From NCBI GenBank assembly GCA_009741485.1, contig CM019214.1, forward strand, positions 1,676,510-1,740,509: DNA of 64,000 nt. Direction: 5' to 3'. This document shows positions 1-50,202 of the stretch, piece after piece. Below the pieces are notes generated by a model. That model was not told where the DNA came from and did no database searches. It was given only the letters and a program-made list of their open reading frames with translations. Positions within the stretch are counted from its first letter, which is position 1. The number at the start of each line of letters is the position of its first letter. The position numbers and the translations under genes were made by a program. Source of the DNA: Malurus cyaneus samueli. Lineage: Eukaryota; Chordata; Aves; Passeriformes; Maluridae.

Positions 1-775
1 ACAAACCCAAACCAAAACACTGCCATCCCTCACATCCAACCCACCAACACTGCATCTCACACAAACCCAAACCAAAACACTGCCATCCTCACATCAAACC
101 CAAAACACTGCATCCTCACATCAAACCCAAAACACTGCATCAAGCTCACATCAAACCCAAAACACTGCATCCTCACATCAAACCCAAACCACTGCATCCT
201 CACATCAAACCCAAAACACTGCATCCTCACATCAAACCCAAAACACTGCATCCTCACATCCAACCCAAAACACTGCATCCTCACATCCAACCCAAAACAC
301 TGCATCCTCACATCAAACCCAAAACACTGCATCCTCACATCAAACCCAAACCACTGCATCCTCACATCAAACCCAAAACACTGCATCCTCACATCAAACC
401 CAAAACACTGCATCCTCATATAGAACCCAAAACACTGCATCCTCACACCAAACCCAAACCCAAAACACTGCATCCTCATATAGAACCCAAAACACTGCAT
501 CCTCACATCCAACCCAAACCCAAAACACTGCATCCTCACACCAAACCCAAACCCAAAACACTGCATCCTCACACCAAACCCAAACGCAAAACACTGCATC
601 CTCACATCAAACCCAAACCCAAAACACTGCATCCTCACATCCAACCCAAAACACTGCATCCTCACATCCAACCCAAAACATGACATCCTCACATCCAACC
701 CAAAACACTGCATCCTCACACCAAACCCAAAANNNNNNNNNNNNNNNNNNNNNNNNNCACTGCATCCTCACACCC
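1..775. repeat. Minisatellite, 27-bp unit, in the 3'-ward PHKA2 intron (array continues left)
   Basis: About 27 copies of a C/A-rich unit (AAACCCAAAACACTGCATCC then TCACATC), with variants that duplicate AAACCC (+6 bp) or change TCACATC to TCACACC or TCATATAG. The plus strand is almost free of G. The array runs off the left edge and contains a 25-N gap. It sits in the intron after the 3511-3678 exon, if no exon intervenes. Confidence 0.97.
733..757. other. Assembly gap of 25 N
   Basis: Twenty-five N inside the minisatellite. The round number suggests a placeholder of unknown true length, as expected where a tandem array could not be resolved. Confidence 0.98.
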
Positions 776-3510
776 TGCAAGCACTGGAGCATATGCTGCT
801 CTCTGCACATGGGGGCAGACTGACTGAAGTGAACAAAATGTTTGTGCAGCTTTAGCACTCACAGAAAGTTTTTGTGTTGCTAGACCCTGATTCTGCAAAC
901 AGTTACATAACTTCCATCACACACACATCTCACTTACACCCCTGCTGCTGATGCTGTACATTAACTCTTTACTCCTCAGCTTCTGGTCTCACACACTGCC
1001 TTGGATCCTTCTGGCATTGCAGATTAGTTGCAAAGCCAAACTTACTGCTGAGTTTTAAAAACAACCCCCTGCTTTGAGGGGTGATTTTTAAACAACCCCT
1101 CAACTTTTCCATGCAGGGATATCACCATTGTGTTTCTAAAGCAGCTTAATTTGCACTGGCACAGCTCTGTGGATCTTGTGCTGCCTTAGGAGGTTTGTGC
1201 TTATTTCATTCGACTGCTTTAAACAGCAAAATTAGATACTGTCCAGGTCTGATGGGCTAAAAGTAGAAGTGTCTTTATCTACACAATAGGGATAAATAAA
1301 GCTCTTCTTTCTAAAAAAAAACCACAAACCCCATTTTAAATTGGGCAGAAAATGCCAGCTTCTCTCTTCAGCTGGTACCACGGCCCCTCAGAAAAGAAGG
1401 AAGCCAGAGACAAGTATGAAAGAAATAGTCAGGAAAACAGTCTTGGGCACACAAGCACCTCTCTGCTGGATTACTGTTCATTTGAGTTTGTTTTATAGAT
1501 GTGAATTTAAAATTTGCCACAGCACCTAAGCACAGAATCCAGCTAAGAAAAACGTGCTAGAAAATGTTAGGGATTCAAAGTGTCAAAGCTTTGGTTAGAA
1601 ACAATCATCCTTAACTGGTATTTGAGACCAGTGTATTTTGAAGCCAAAATACACTGGCTACTGCTGCAGCATATTAAAATAATTGAAGTGACAAGCAGTG
1701 TGTGTTCTTTATTCCAACCAGTGGTGCTGCCCCACGTTCCCCACAAAGGGCTGCTGTCAGCCCCTCTCTGAGCCTGCCTGGGCACAGGGGGACAGGGGAG
1801 GCTCAGCAAAGGAAAAGCTGGCACAAAGCTCCTGCCAGGCTGCCTGGCAGCAATTCAGCTGCACAGAGCCAGGGAGGCTGCCAGAGCAGCTGAGGGATGG
1901 TTCAGATGTTCTAAAGGTAAAATCAAACATCTGCAACAGCAAAACTGCTGCATCTTCCACGTCAAGCCAAGCATTCAGAAATGTGCCCAGAAAATCACAG
2001 GCATTTACTGTACCTCTCTGGTGGTTGAAGAAGGAAGGACATACCCATCAATGGACAGACCATGGCACTGAAACATTTCAACAGTGAACAGAAATTAGAG
2101 TATTGCAATTCAATATGAGCGTTCTCTGTTGTAAACCAGTATGTAACAAATTTCAGTTAGAAAAAAAGAAAAAGCAAAGCAAAACCCCCAAATGACACAA
2201 AAAAACCTGTCCAAAAATATGATTTGATCTTTGCTGAAGTTATTATGTAACTGGTAACATTAGCAATAGCCTGCCATGACACATCAGAGCATCTGAGAGC
2301 CACCACTGCAAAGGCACAAAGCAGGGAAACAAACTGTGAGAGCATCCTGCTGGAAAGAATTGGGAAATAAAAAATAATGCAAAAGCAATCCAACAGACCA
2401 CAAAAGCAAAAATATTTTTTTCATTTTCACTAGAATGACATTTAGTTATGTGTTTCAGATCCAGGACACCACACCTCAGGATCAGCCACTTGGGAGAGAG
2501 AAATACAAAGTGGTATAAAGAAAACAGTGACAAAACCTAAATGGTGAAAAGGCAGGGACACATCTGGGTACCTGAGATACAGAATAGAAATATACCAAGA
2601 AAAAGAGAGAAATTTTATGAACAGTCCAAAGAAATTTTAAGAATGAAATACTGAAGACAAGCACAATTCATTTTAACAGCCAGAAAAAACAGACAATTAC
2701 TCCCAGCTATTATATTAGGTCAGAAATGATGCTCACTCTGCTGAAAGATCCTATTAGTAAATAGTCAAGAGGTCATCTATGATTTATCTTGGCTGACATC
2801 AACACTAACAGCTTCAGTTTAAGTGATTTTAGAAGGACAACCCAAACCTGCCTAAACTGGTGATGCACTCTCTTCCCAACAAATCAACAGCCCAGTGCTG
2901 CAAGGTGCCAAATGCTGGCCTGTATCCAGCAAAGCAGAAAAACAACTGCATAATGACTTTGAAATAAGTTGCAATTTTTAATTCCTCTCTCCTTCTTCCT
3001 GGAGTTTTGCTTCAACACATTTTTATACACCTGATATCCAAGGTGCCAACAAGGACTTACTTTTCACTTAAAAACAAACAAACTAACAAATAAAAAAGGT
3101 TAAGAATGCCACACAGCTCCGAAGAGCTGGCAAGATGTCTCAGCACAATCTGGAAGAGTCAGTGCAGTGTCCCACTTCATTCCTGCCAGCTTTTCTGACC
3201 TGGAACACAGAACTGCATTGCATTCCATTGCACTGACAAGGGGCATTAGGGATGCACAACAGACAGGGGTGAAACAGAATCACTCAGCAAGAAGAGAGTG
3301 CTGGTGCTTTGAGATAAAAACACTTCACAGAACCCGTGATCTTGTGTTAATGGAGCTCTTTTAGATTGAAGAGACACTCTTGTGCCAGTGGCTCTGGTTC
3401 CCAGTATTCCCTCTGCCCTCCAGCTGAACAGCAACTTCCACTCCTGGCAAGGACCATCCCCTCCCCGAGTTCTCTACAGCTTGATTGCTCCTTCACAGAG
3501 CTCAGCTTAC
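776..3510. other. PHKA2 intron, no gene seen
   Basis: Unique-looking A/T-moderate sequence between the edge minisatellite and the 3511-3678 exon. I looked on the minus strand for the remaining PHKA2 C-terminal exons (CHGLS, TTREMTP, VNRVPQPEYR-type sequences) and found none, so they should lie to the left of the window. Short ORFs here show no family resemblance. Confidence 0.7.
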
Positions 3511-41808
<38,298 letters not shown>

Positions 41809-41882
41809 CCGCGCCCGCCCCGCTGCAGGCGCGGAAGCGGCTAGATGGCGGCGGCTCTGCCCGCCTCACGGCGGCCCTGGCT

Positions 41883-42716
41883 GGCGGGCTGGGCTGGGCT
41901 GGAGCTGGGCTGGGCTGGGCTAGGGAGCTGGGCGGGGCTGAGCTGGCGGGGCTGGGCTGAGCTGGGCTTGAGCTGGAGATGGGCTGGCGGGGCTGGCGGC
42001 TGGGCTGGGCGGCTGGGCTGAGCTGAGATGGCTGGGCTGGCTGGCTGAGCTGGGCTGGGCTGAGCTGCTGGCTGGGCTTGGCTGAGCTGGGTGGGCTGGG
42101 CTGGGGCTGGGCTGGGCTGGGCTGGGCTGGGCCGGGCTGGGCTGGGCTGGGCTGGGGCTGGGCCGGGCTGGGCTGGGCTGGGCTGGGCTGGGCTGGGCTG
42201 GGCTGGGCTGGGCTGGGCCGGGCTGGGGAGCTGGGCGGGGCTGGGCGGGCTGGGCTGGGCTGAGGCTGGCGGGCGGCTGCGGTGCGGGCTGGGCGGGGGG
42301 GGGCTGGGGCGGGGCTGGGCTGGCGAGCTGGGCGGGGCTGGCTGGGTGCGCTGGGGGCTGGGCAGCCTGGGCGGGGGCTGCTGGAGGACTGGGCTGGGAG
42401 CGGGTGGGCTGGACTGGGCTGAGCTGGGCTGGCGGGCTGGGCTGGGCTGGGCTGGGGGCTGGGCTGGGCGGGGCTGGGCTGAGCTTGGGCGGGGGCTGCG
42501 GCGGGGCTGGGCTGGGCTGAAGCTGGGCGGGGGGCTGGGCTGGCTGGGCTGAGGCGGGCTGGGCGGGGCTTGGGTGAGCTGGGCGGGGCTGGGCTGGGCT
42601 GAGCGGCGGCTGGGCTGGACTGGGCTGAGCTGAGCTGGGCTGGGCGGGGCTGGACTGGGCGGGGCGGGGCCTGGGCTGGCGGGACTGGGCTGAGCTGGGC
42701 TGGGCTGGGCTGGGCA
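41883..42716. repeat. (GGGCT)n array immediately upstream of PHKA2
   Basis: About 830 bp of GGGCT/GGCTG pentamer-type repeats with many short insertions (GAGCTGGGC, GGGCGGGG). The plus strand is strongly G-rich, with runs of GGG every 5 bp, so G-quadruplex formation is plausible. False proline/serine-rich ORFs on the minus strand and Gly/Trp/Leu-rich ones on the plus strand arise from it. Confidence 0.97.
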
Positions 42717-42899
42717 CAAGGACCTGCGTGACGAAAGCCCGGCTGCGTTTGTAAAAAATAAAGTCGATTTGTACAACCCTTGTAAGTTCGTAAATAAAAC
42801 TGAGAAGGCCAGAATACTCAGGAAGCTTTCTTTCCCCAGCCGTAAAAAAACCCGCCGTTTTATTGATCAGATTGATTGAATGAAACAGCAACAACAAAA

Positions 42900-42900
<1 letters not shown>

Positions 42901-42941
<41 letters not shown>
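42901..42941. repeat. Poly(A) run of about 41 bases
   Basis: Uninterrupted A on the plus strand, flanked by AACAACAAAAC-type sequence. It could be a microsatellite or the tail of an old retro-insertion; I see no target duplications that decide it. Confidence 0.9.
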
Positions 42942-42942
<1 letters not shown>

Positions 42943-43315
42943 AACAAAAAACAAGGAGCAAGATTTTATCATGTTTTCACACCCTTTGGCTTTCCCACTT
43001 AGCAAGGAAGCAAGACTTGGAGGGTTCCAAAGGAAATGAAGCCGCTGTTGTCACAGGCACTCCCGAGGGACACTGTGACCCTTGCCAGTTCCCCATAGGA
43101 GCGAGTGGGAATAGGGGGTGAGGGCAAAGAGAACCGAGTGCTAGAAATGTACAAACACGTAAAAACCAGAAACCAACAAAAGCCTTACATACAGTTGCCA
43201 AATTTTCACATTCCCCTTGTGCTCCTGCCGACAGGAAGAAAAACAGTGTTAGATATGAGTGCGTGTGAAGCACGGAACAGATGCTGAAAGTGTGGGATTC
43301 ACTCAAAATTCCGAT

Positions 43316-43340
43316 TTTTTTTTTTTTTTTTTTTTTTTTT
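43316..43340. repeat. Poly(T) run of about 25 bases
   Basis: Homopolymer between the two genes. It lies about 400 bp right of the poly(A) run, in opposite sense. Confidence 0.9.
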
Positions 43341-44365
43341 GTCTCGCATGGAATTGGAGCATTAACAGAATTACTATTGTAACTTTTCATAGCTGTGCTT
43401 CCTTCAGTGTGTACTGCCAGTCGCGGTTGAGAAGCAGCGTTCACAGATGTGTCCGTTCCCGTGGAGGCTCGTCACAGCAAAAATGAAGAGGACACGAGCC
43501 TGGAGTTTCATCACCTCCATCTGCAGAGCCTGAAAATCCGGGCGCTGAAATCCGAGCCGAGCTGGAACATGGAGCAGTTCACTGTTCCTTGAACTCCGCA
43601 CCAGCTTCTTCCTTCAGGGACTGAACTCAGGGAGCGGGTTTGTGAGCAGGCTGCTGTTTATCTTAGACCAAGCTTAAAACCTCCTTAAAGATCCCCCGAA
43701 TTAGCTTTGCAGCCACGAGCTGATGCAGTTTCTTACTTGGTGCTTTGGACAGAGGGTGTAGCTTTCCCTGAGCTCTGGGTGCGGTGTTAACAGTTCCAGA
43801 GACCAAGTACCACGAGGATACGGTGACACCCAATGTAAAAACGTTTTCAGCTAGTTAAGGGATGACCATTATTTACCGAGCTAAATAATATGCTGGCGTG
43901 AGCAAAAATTTTTAAGTGGCGAAGTCAGGAAGGACTATCCATGCCTACGAATAGATAAAATAAGAATCCTGACATTTTATTGTGCAAAAATAAAAACAAA
44001 AGGAAGACTCTGAGCTGGTCAGTGATAGTGGAATATGTGCATTCATGGGGAATTTAATTATTGAAGCCAAACTCAGCTATGTGCTTTTATTTATAAAACT
44101 CTTGTGGGAGAGCTTCAGCAGACTTGAGGGCAGGCATTGGCTGCATAGACTCATGTCAGGGTTTTCTCTGCTAAAATCCAGATCTACTAGAACCATAAAG
44201 GTAAAATACATAGCAGACAATAAATGCCAAATACAGGTCAGCACTTTCTCCAAGATGTTATGTACTGCAGATCCTGTAATCTGAACAAGTGTAATGCAGC
44301 ACAGTATTAATGACACACTTACCTAAAAGACAAATTTATGTATTTCATGTGGTACTTGCTGCAAA

Positions 44366-46157
44366 TTTATTACTTTTTTACAGTTGAAAATATAAATATA
44401 AGAATATTAAATAAATTTACAAGAAACACTGCAAAGGCAATCAGCCACATATTTAAAGCATTCACAGAAATGTATTCCAGCTACTAGCATTCCAGTATGA
44501 GCTTTTACCAACATGCAGTTAAAACCCTGTGGATAAACACAACAAATACTTTAAATTCTCACCTTAAAAGCATAGTCAGAGAATCTTGGACATAAGTGAC
44601 TGAAAGAACTGAAAAAACCCATGTGTTGCCCACAGAACCACAACAGGGTTTGAGTACTGAAGAGGTTCATTTGCTGATCTAAAGACAGCCCCAGAGAGGA
44701 GGCATTTAAGCCAAGCTTTTTGTTGAGGAAAGTGTTTTCACCAAGCCCTCTGTGAAAGCAAAGCCCTTGCTGCCCTTCAGCATTCACCTGTTCCCTTTAC
44801 AGGGCCTGCTACTCTGCAGTCCAGCACCAGTTTGTCTCAGTTTGCTCTGGGAACACAAATTTAAAAAGCAGTGGCCACAGCTGCACAGCTGTGAGAGGAA
44901 GAAGAGGTAAAACCAGGGCTTAGACCAACTTCTGTTCAGGAGGAAACTTTCCAATGTTGTATGGACTTTCAGCTGTTTTACATGAAGAACCAAAATCCTT
45001 TTTTTTCAGGTAAATATCACAACAGGAATGAAATTTTGCTTCAGCAATTACTGAGCTAGGGTCTCAGGATTTGGTTTTGCCAAACAAGAGGAAAAGCACA
45101 AGCAGAAATACTCAAGAATAGCTCAAAAGCTGCCCCTTCAAAAACAGCTGTGCAATGTTTGTGAAATGAAACAATTTCTCAGCTACTCAATATAGCAGCT
45201 GTCATTTATTGTTTCTCATTTTTCTTCAACCAGTCCCCTCCCCCCAAACTTCTCTACTTTCGTCATTGCAAATGAGAAGTGGCAGTGTGTTTAATGTCAC
45301 CACTCAACACAAATACTGACCCTGGTTGTTCTTGATACTTCATTTAGCACTCCCTCATTCATGGCACTCTGCTTGAATTAAACCCAGTTCTTATCCCTCG
45401 ATGGTGTACTAAAAGGTAGATGAAGGTTCAAGACCAACTGGGTTTGTTATTTACAGTTCTGTATCTAATGAATGTGTTCAAACCACTGTAAGTGATCCAC
45501 TTCCTGGACAAATTAAGTCTATGTTAAAGTTAATTAACTAAAGAAAAATGCAAACTTACAAGAAGAGTTACAAACAAAATACAAATTATTTTTTCTATAC
45601 ATAGGAATATTTAAAATTATATTACAAGAAATAAATATAAAAGTATCATTGAGATGCTTAAAGGTTGATATTTTTCTGCTTATGTACATCACTACAGAGT
45701 TTACCACTAAAACGTACAAAAAGTTGAAGACAGTGTTGATAACATTTTTAAAGTTAGTATTGTTTGTATGCACAAGGTGTAACTTTCTACATTTATACAA
45801 TACTACTAAGATTATATCCAGATATACTTAATTGTAAGGAAAAAAGCCTAAACAAAACTTTAGTTTAAATGTAAAAAAACCCTCAAAAAACCCCACTCTG
45901 ATGAAGAATCAAAACGGAAAGGTGCCAGCTGTAATCTGACATCCAAGACCTTGTCAAAATAGTAGGTTCTGTTTTGGTTTTGTTCTTTGTTTTCGTTTTT
46001 TTTAAATAATTGTCCTTGTCAATCCATTGCATGGCTGACTTGAAGTTCCAGTACCATATATTACATAAAACCAGTTCTTGGTCTGCTCACATTATGTAAA
46101 ACTGCTAAAGTAAAACTCTACTTCACACTGTAAAACAGTGTGCTGTTTAAAAAGAAA
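44366..46157 (-). other. ADGRG2: Probable ADGRG2 3' UTR and flank
   Basis: A/T-rich DNA following the ADGRG2 stop. Minus-strand AATAAA signals occur at 45205-45210 and 44366-44371, either of which could end the transcript. The 3' boundary cannot be fixed without transcript data. Confidence 0.45.
45205..45210 (-). terminator. ADGRG2: Candidate ADGRG2 polyadenylation signal
   Basis: AATAAA on the minus strand, about 950 bp after the stop codon. Chance occurrence is possible in such A/T-rich sequence. Confidence 0.3.
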
Positions 46158-46342
46158 TCACATTTTCTCCATAGAACTTAGGCTTGCTCTCTTTGAAGTC
46201 CTTCTGAGCGAGATTTGGCTTTCTTGGCTGCCGGTGTCATCCTTGTCTTGAAATACAATTTGTTTGCCTGAAAAGTCATGGAGACACACATCACCATTCT
46301 GTACAATGAAACAAACACCATTCTTCTCACTGGAAAGATGGC
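46158..46342 (-). CDS. ADGRG2: ADGRG2 last coding exon with stop
   Basis: 185 bp, completing glycine, then [40 protein letters not shown] and [18 protein letters not shown] at 46160-46158. Acceptor tttcaacag|GCC. Human ends RRTSKRGSLHFIEQM. Confidence 0.96.
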
Positions 46343-49300
46343 CTGTTGAAACAAAAAAAGTGCAGCCCCTATCAGAAAAGTTCAGAATCAAGCCTCCCAT
46401 GCTTTTTAAGTCACTGTAGGGAGTTCATACACTCTCATTTTATCCCTGCAACAATATTAAAGTGTGGATTTTTCTGTACGTATTTTGTATACATTTCTTC
46501 TCCTGTGTGAAATCCTGAGATTTGAGAGACGTTAATTTGTTTATGCACAATAGAATTCCATATTTTATGCAATGAATTCTCAGAAAGTAGAATTGACTTG
46601 GAATAAGCACCACTAGATAGAGATGCAAAATATGCCTCATTTTAATGTTTTGTTCTATCAAATTAAGTTTCAAAGGGATCCCAGGTAGGCCATGCATCTG
46701 GAAGAAGAAAGTGTTTGAGAAAACAAGGACTTTTTTTTTGAAAAAGTACTTTTTTTGAAAGTAATTCAACTTACAGCATTTACTTCTGAAGGACAATCAG
46801 AATATGGCCTAGGTGTATCATGGGTCAAAACCATATTTAGACTGCAGAGAATCTTACACATTCAGGTAAATCCAGAATGAACACATAAAAAACCACTGCT
46901 GACTGAAGCCTTTTAATGAAATGCTCCACAAATGCTCAGTTCACAGTTCATAAATCTGATGCCTCTATGTATCACATCTTAATATTTTTAATGAGCATTT
47001 GTACTTTTTTATTCTAAGGATTTGTGCAAATGCTTCTCTTTGGATTTATTTTTAAATTTAGTTATTAATTTAAGCACTTAAACAGGCACACATGTAGACA
47101 GGGTAAGATGAGCAGAAGAGCTTTGTCATCAATTCAAATAAAAGGCTGAAATTCCAGAAAATAACCACGCTTGCTGACACTATAATTGTTGTTTAACCCC
47201 CTGCCTGACTACAACTGCTTAATTTTAGGAGTGTTCAAAACATCTGTGCCCTAATGTTAGGGAAAAAGCTGAGAGGAAGGTTTTTCTGTGAACAAATTCA
47301 AAAAGGTGGTTTGTGCTCCTCAGTGAGAAAATACGCAGTTTCAGCCATGTGATACCCAAAGGCAGTTTCCCAAACAGGCAAAGCTGCAAGAGAAAACCTG
47401 AAAGGAAGGGAATATTAGAATGCCATGGAAAGATTAGGTCCAGTAGGAAAGCAAAGCCACAGGCTATACAGACATTCCAAACTTGCCCCAGTAAGTTATT
47501 CAGTCCTGAATCTGGAACAGCACCTCAGTGGAAGCAGTGAGGCCAAAACCATAAAGTGTTTACAGCTTTTCATTTATGGCATAGGTTTCATTTCTAGAGT
47601 GGCTTTGGTTTTGGATGTCACTTTGTAAAATGATGCATGGCAGTGTTCTTTCCAAGTTCAAGCTTTAAGAGCAGAGCAATCAGGGGCAGCAAATTAGAAG
47701 GTTTCATATTCCTATTTACCAGCAGTCTAATACCTTTTGGAGACATGAGCCCAGCTCTTCTGAGATACAACTGCCCCTGGTTTGGAAGATTCAGTGCAAG
47801 GAATTGCCTCCAAGAGCTGTGCAGGAGCTATCTGAGCTCAGGTTTAGCCTATTCTCATGAGAGTTCTAAGGACCCAGAAGAATTATTTAGTCTAACTATG
47901 CACACAAGGTATCATACAACCCTCTTGATATGAATGGAGGATGTGATACAACGCTCACAGCATTCAAAATACACAATAAATTAGGAAATGAGGTGGTCAT
48001 CTGCAACACACAGGTTTGTAAGTGCACAGGAAAAAGGTTCTACTAAAGCTTTTTCATCTGCTTTGGTCTGAGAAGCTTTTGGCACAGGACACACAGACCC
48101 TCACACTGGAAAGGTCTGATTATGTGAATGAAGTAGGACAGAAATGGAGCACATCCCACAGAATCAGCATCACTCAATGGTTTAGATCATTGATTCAGCA
48201 TCTCACTCTAAAATAGCAAAAAAAAAAAACCCTTTTTCCAGAAAGACACAACAGGCTCATTCACTTGGTTGCTACAACACACAAGTTCAATAGAACATTT
48301 CTGCTATCTTTCTTTCTGCAGAGAAAAGCAGTCAAAATGCTTTTATTGCTGTGCATAAGCATGTCAAATGTTGCAGGGAGAGATGGCTTCTTTCATCAGA
48401 GTAATTAACACACCAGGGAAAAAAGAACCCTACAAGACAAACAGGCTTTAGAAATTTGAAAATGTCTCTCTTTGAAAGGAAATACTTCTATCTAAAAATA
48501 TTGCCTTACTTTGTATTTAATGACAGTGAGGGTTATTGGATTCTGGTTCTCAGCTGACCAGTCAGATAAAAAGTATATTAATTATTGTATTATGTGGTGT
48601 CCAAACAGGGACATTTTACAAATGCATGTTAAAAAAACCAAACTCAATTTAGAAAGCTGTTCAGGGTATGTCCAAATGCTGTCTCCTGAAGTGTTATGAT
48701 TTTTTTGCAATATGCAGTTAGTTCCTCAAAGGAACAGTAACATCTAACCCACATTTGAATAACTTTTACTCTGAACATTGAGAGGTTATCTGCTGATATC
48801 AGCTTGTTGTTTCTGTGCTGTTTCTGACAGCACAGGCCAAGGAATGAGTCCAACACAGCCTCTCCAAGCATGTTTGACAGCTTCATAATAAATATTCCAG
48901 TTGATGACATGAATTCTTAGCCTCAGCTCTTGATCAGCTGGGAAAACACCTCAGGCACACTGCACTAATGTCCTCTGAGTTTTTCTTGACTTGGGGTTTT
49001 ATACATTAGAGATTTTTGTTTTTTTGATTGAAAAATTGATTGTCTTTACTGAGAGCTCCAATCAGCAGCATGACATGTGCTCTGCAAGAGTGTGAAAAAC
49101 TGAAAAAAAGATCAGTTTTAGTAAGAACATTCAGTGGTGATTCATATCTAGTTTTCTCAGCAAACAAATAAGTCACAGCAATTTGCAAGTGAAATTGAGG
49201 GCAGTGTTATATTCACCTGCATTTCAACTTCTCTTCTCAGGAACAGAGGGCAGCAGTTTAGAGGACAGTTCTACTATAGAACAGGAAGGATGAGGAATTT

Positions 49301-50171
49301 TACTTCTGAAGAAATCTTATTTTGCATTCTACTTACCATTTCCATTTGCATGGACTGAATAATCATTATTCATTAAGAGTGTTGTAGAGTTGGTGGAGTT
49401 ACTGTTTGATTGTAAGGAATTGGAAGAACTGGATACTCCTTGATTTACAGTCTGCTTCTTTAAACCATTTGTAGCAGTTCTACTCCAGTCTACAACAGAT
49501 ACATGACACCAAAAATAACAACTCATACAAGTAATATACAACAATATAGTTAATAATGCAACTGAATTGATATAAAACCAAGGTTTTACACACTTCTAGC
49601 AGTATTCAAGATAGAATTATAGTCTCCTAAGAATTTAATGACTCTTGATGTTTAAAATTATTTAAATCTAGTGCCTTTTCTCTTGTCCTTTTTTAAAATG
49701 CAAGCAGCCAACTGTCATAGTTTTACAACTGCAGACCAGATCAGAAAAATAACTAAAGTGCAGTTGATCCTTTAAGTAAAACTGTACAAAAGTATATAGC
49801 TTTACCAGAGGTCAAATACTGAGTAATAAAATAACATAAAATAGTTAATGTCTTTTTTTTTTGTTTAAACCATGTTTCAATTTGTTTTTGTGCAAGTTAC
49901 TGGTAAAACCACAGTTGACCCAGAAGCTGGAACAAATCTTACCGTTTCTAACTGACCAAAAGTCTTCTGCAAAGACATGCCTTTACCCTGCAGTGGAAGA
50001 GGTCAACTCTTAGCAGTTGACAGCTTAAGGCAACAGCATGTAAACATGCAAGAACTGCACCACCTACCACCTTTAAAGAGTATCATTTTGGAGGTTTATT
50101 GTATCTTGGATGATAAATTAGAACTGCAACTGCAGCAACATGAATAATTGCTTTTTTTTTTTTTTTTTGTA

Positions 50172-50202
<31 letters not shown>

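Larger units (their letters stand above)
42717..44365. other. Intergenic DNA between PHKA2 and ADGRG2
   Basis: Contains the poly(A) and poly(T) runs. No coding exon or RNA gene recognised on either strand. Part could be PHKA2 upstream regulatory sequence. Confidence 0.6.

Noticed and set aside
57..858. Minus-strand 220-codon ORF of VRMQCFGFD repeats
   Set aside because: Product of the edge minisatellite; other frames are open as well and it runs across the N gap.
42840..42950. Processed pseudogene ending in the 41-base poly(A)
   Set aside because: AATAAA-like motifs precede the A run, but no coding relic or target-site duplication is visible.
41841..43005. Minus-strand Pro/Ser/Ala/Gln-rich ORFs of 311 and 361 codons
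   Set aside because: Direct translation of the (GGGCT)n array; no unique sequence and mutually overlapping frames.
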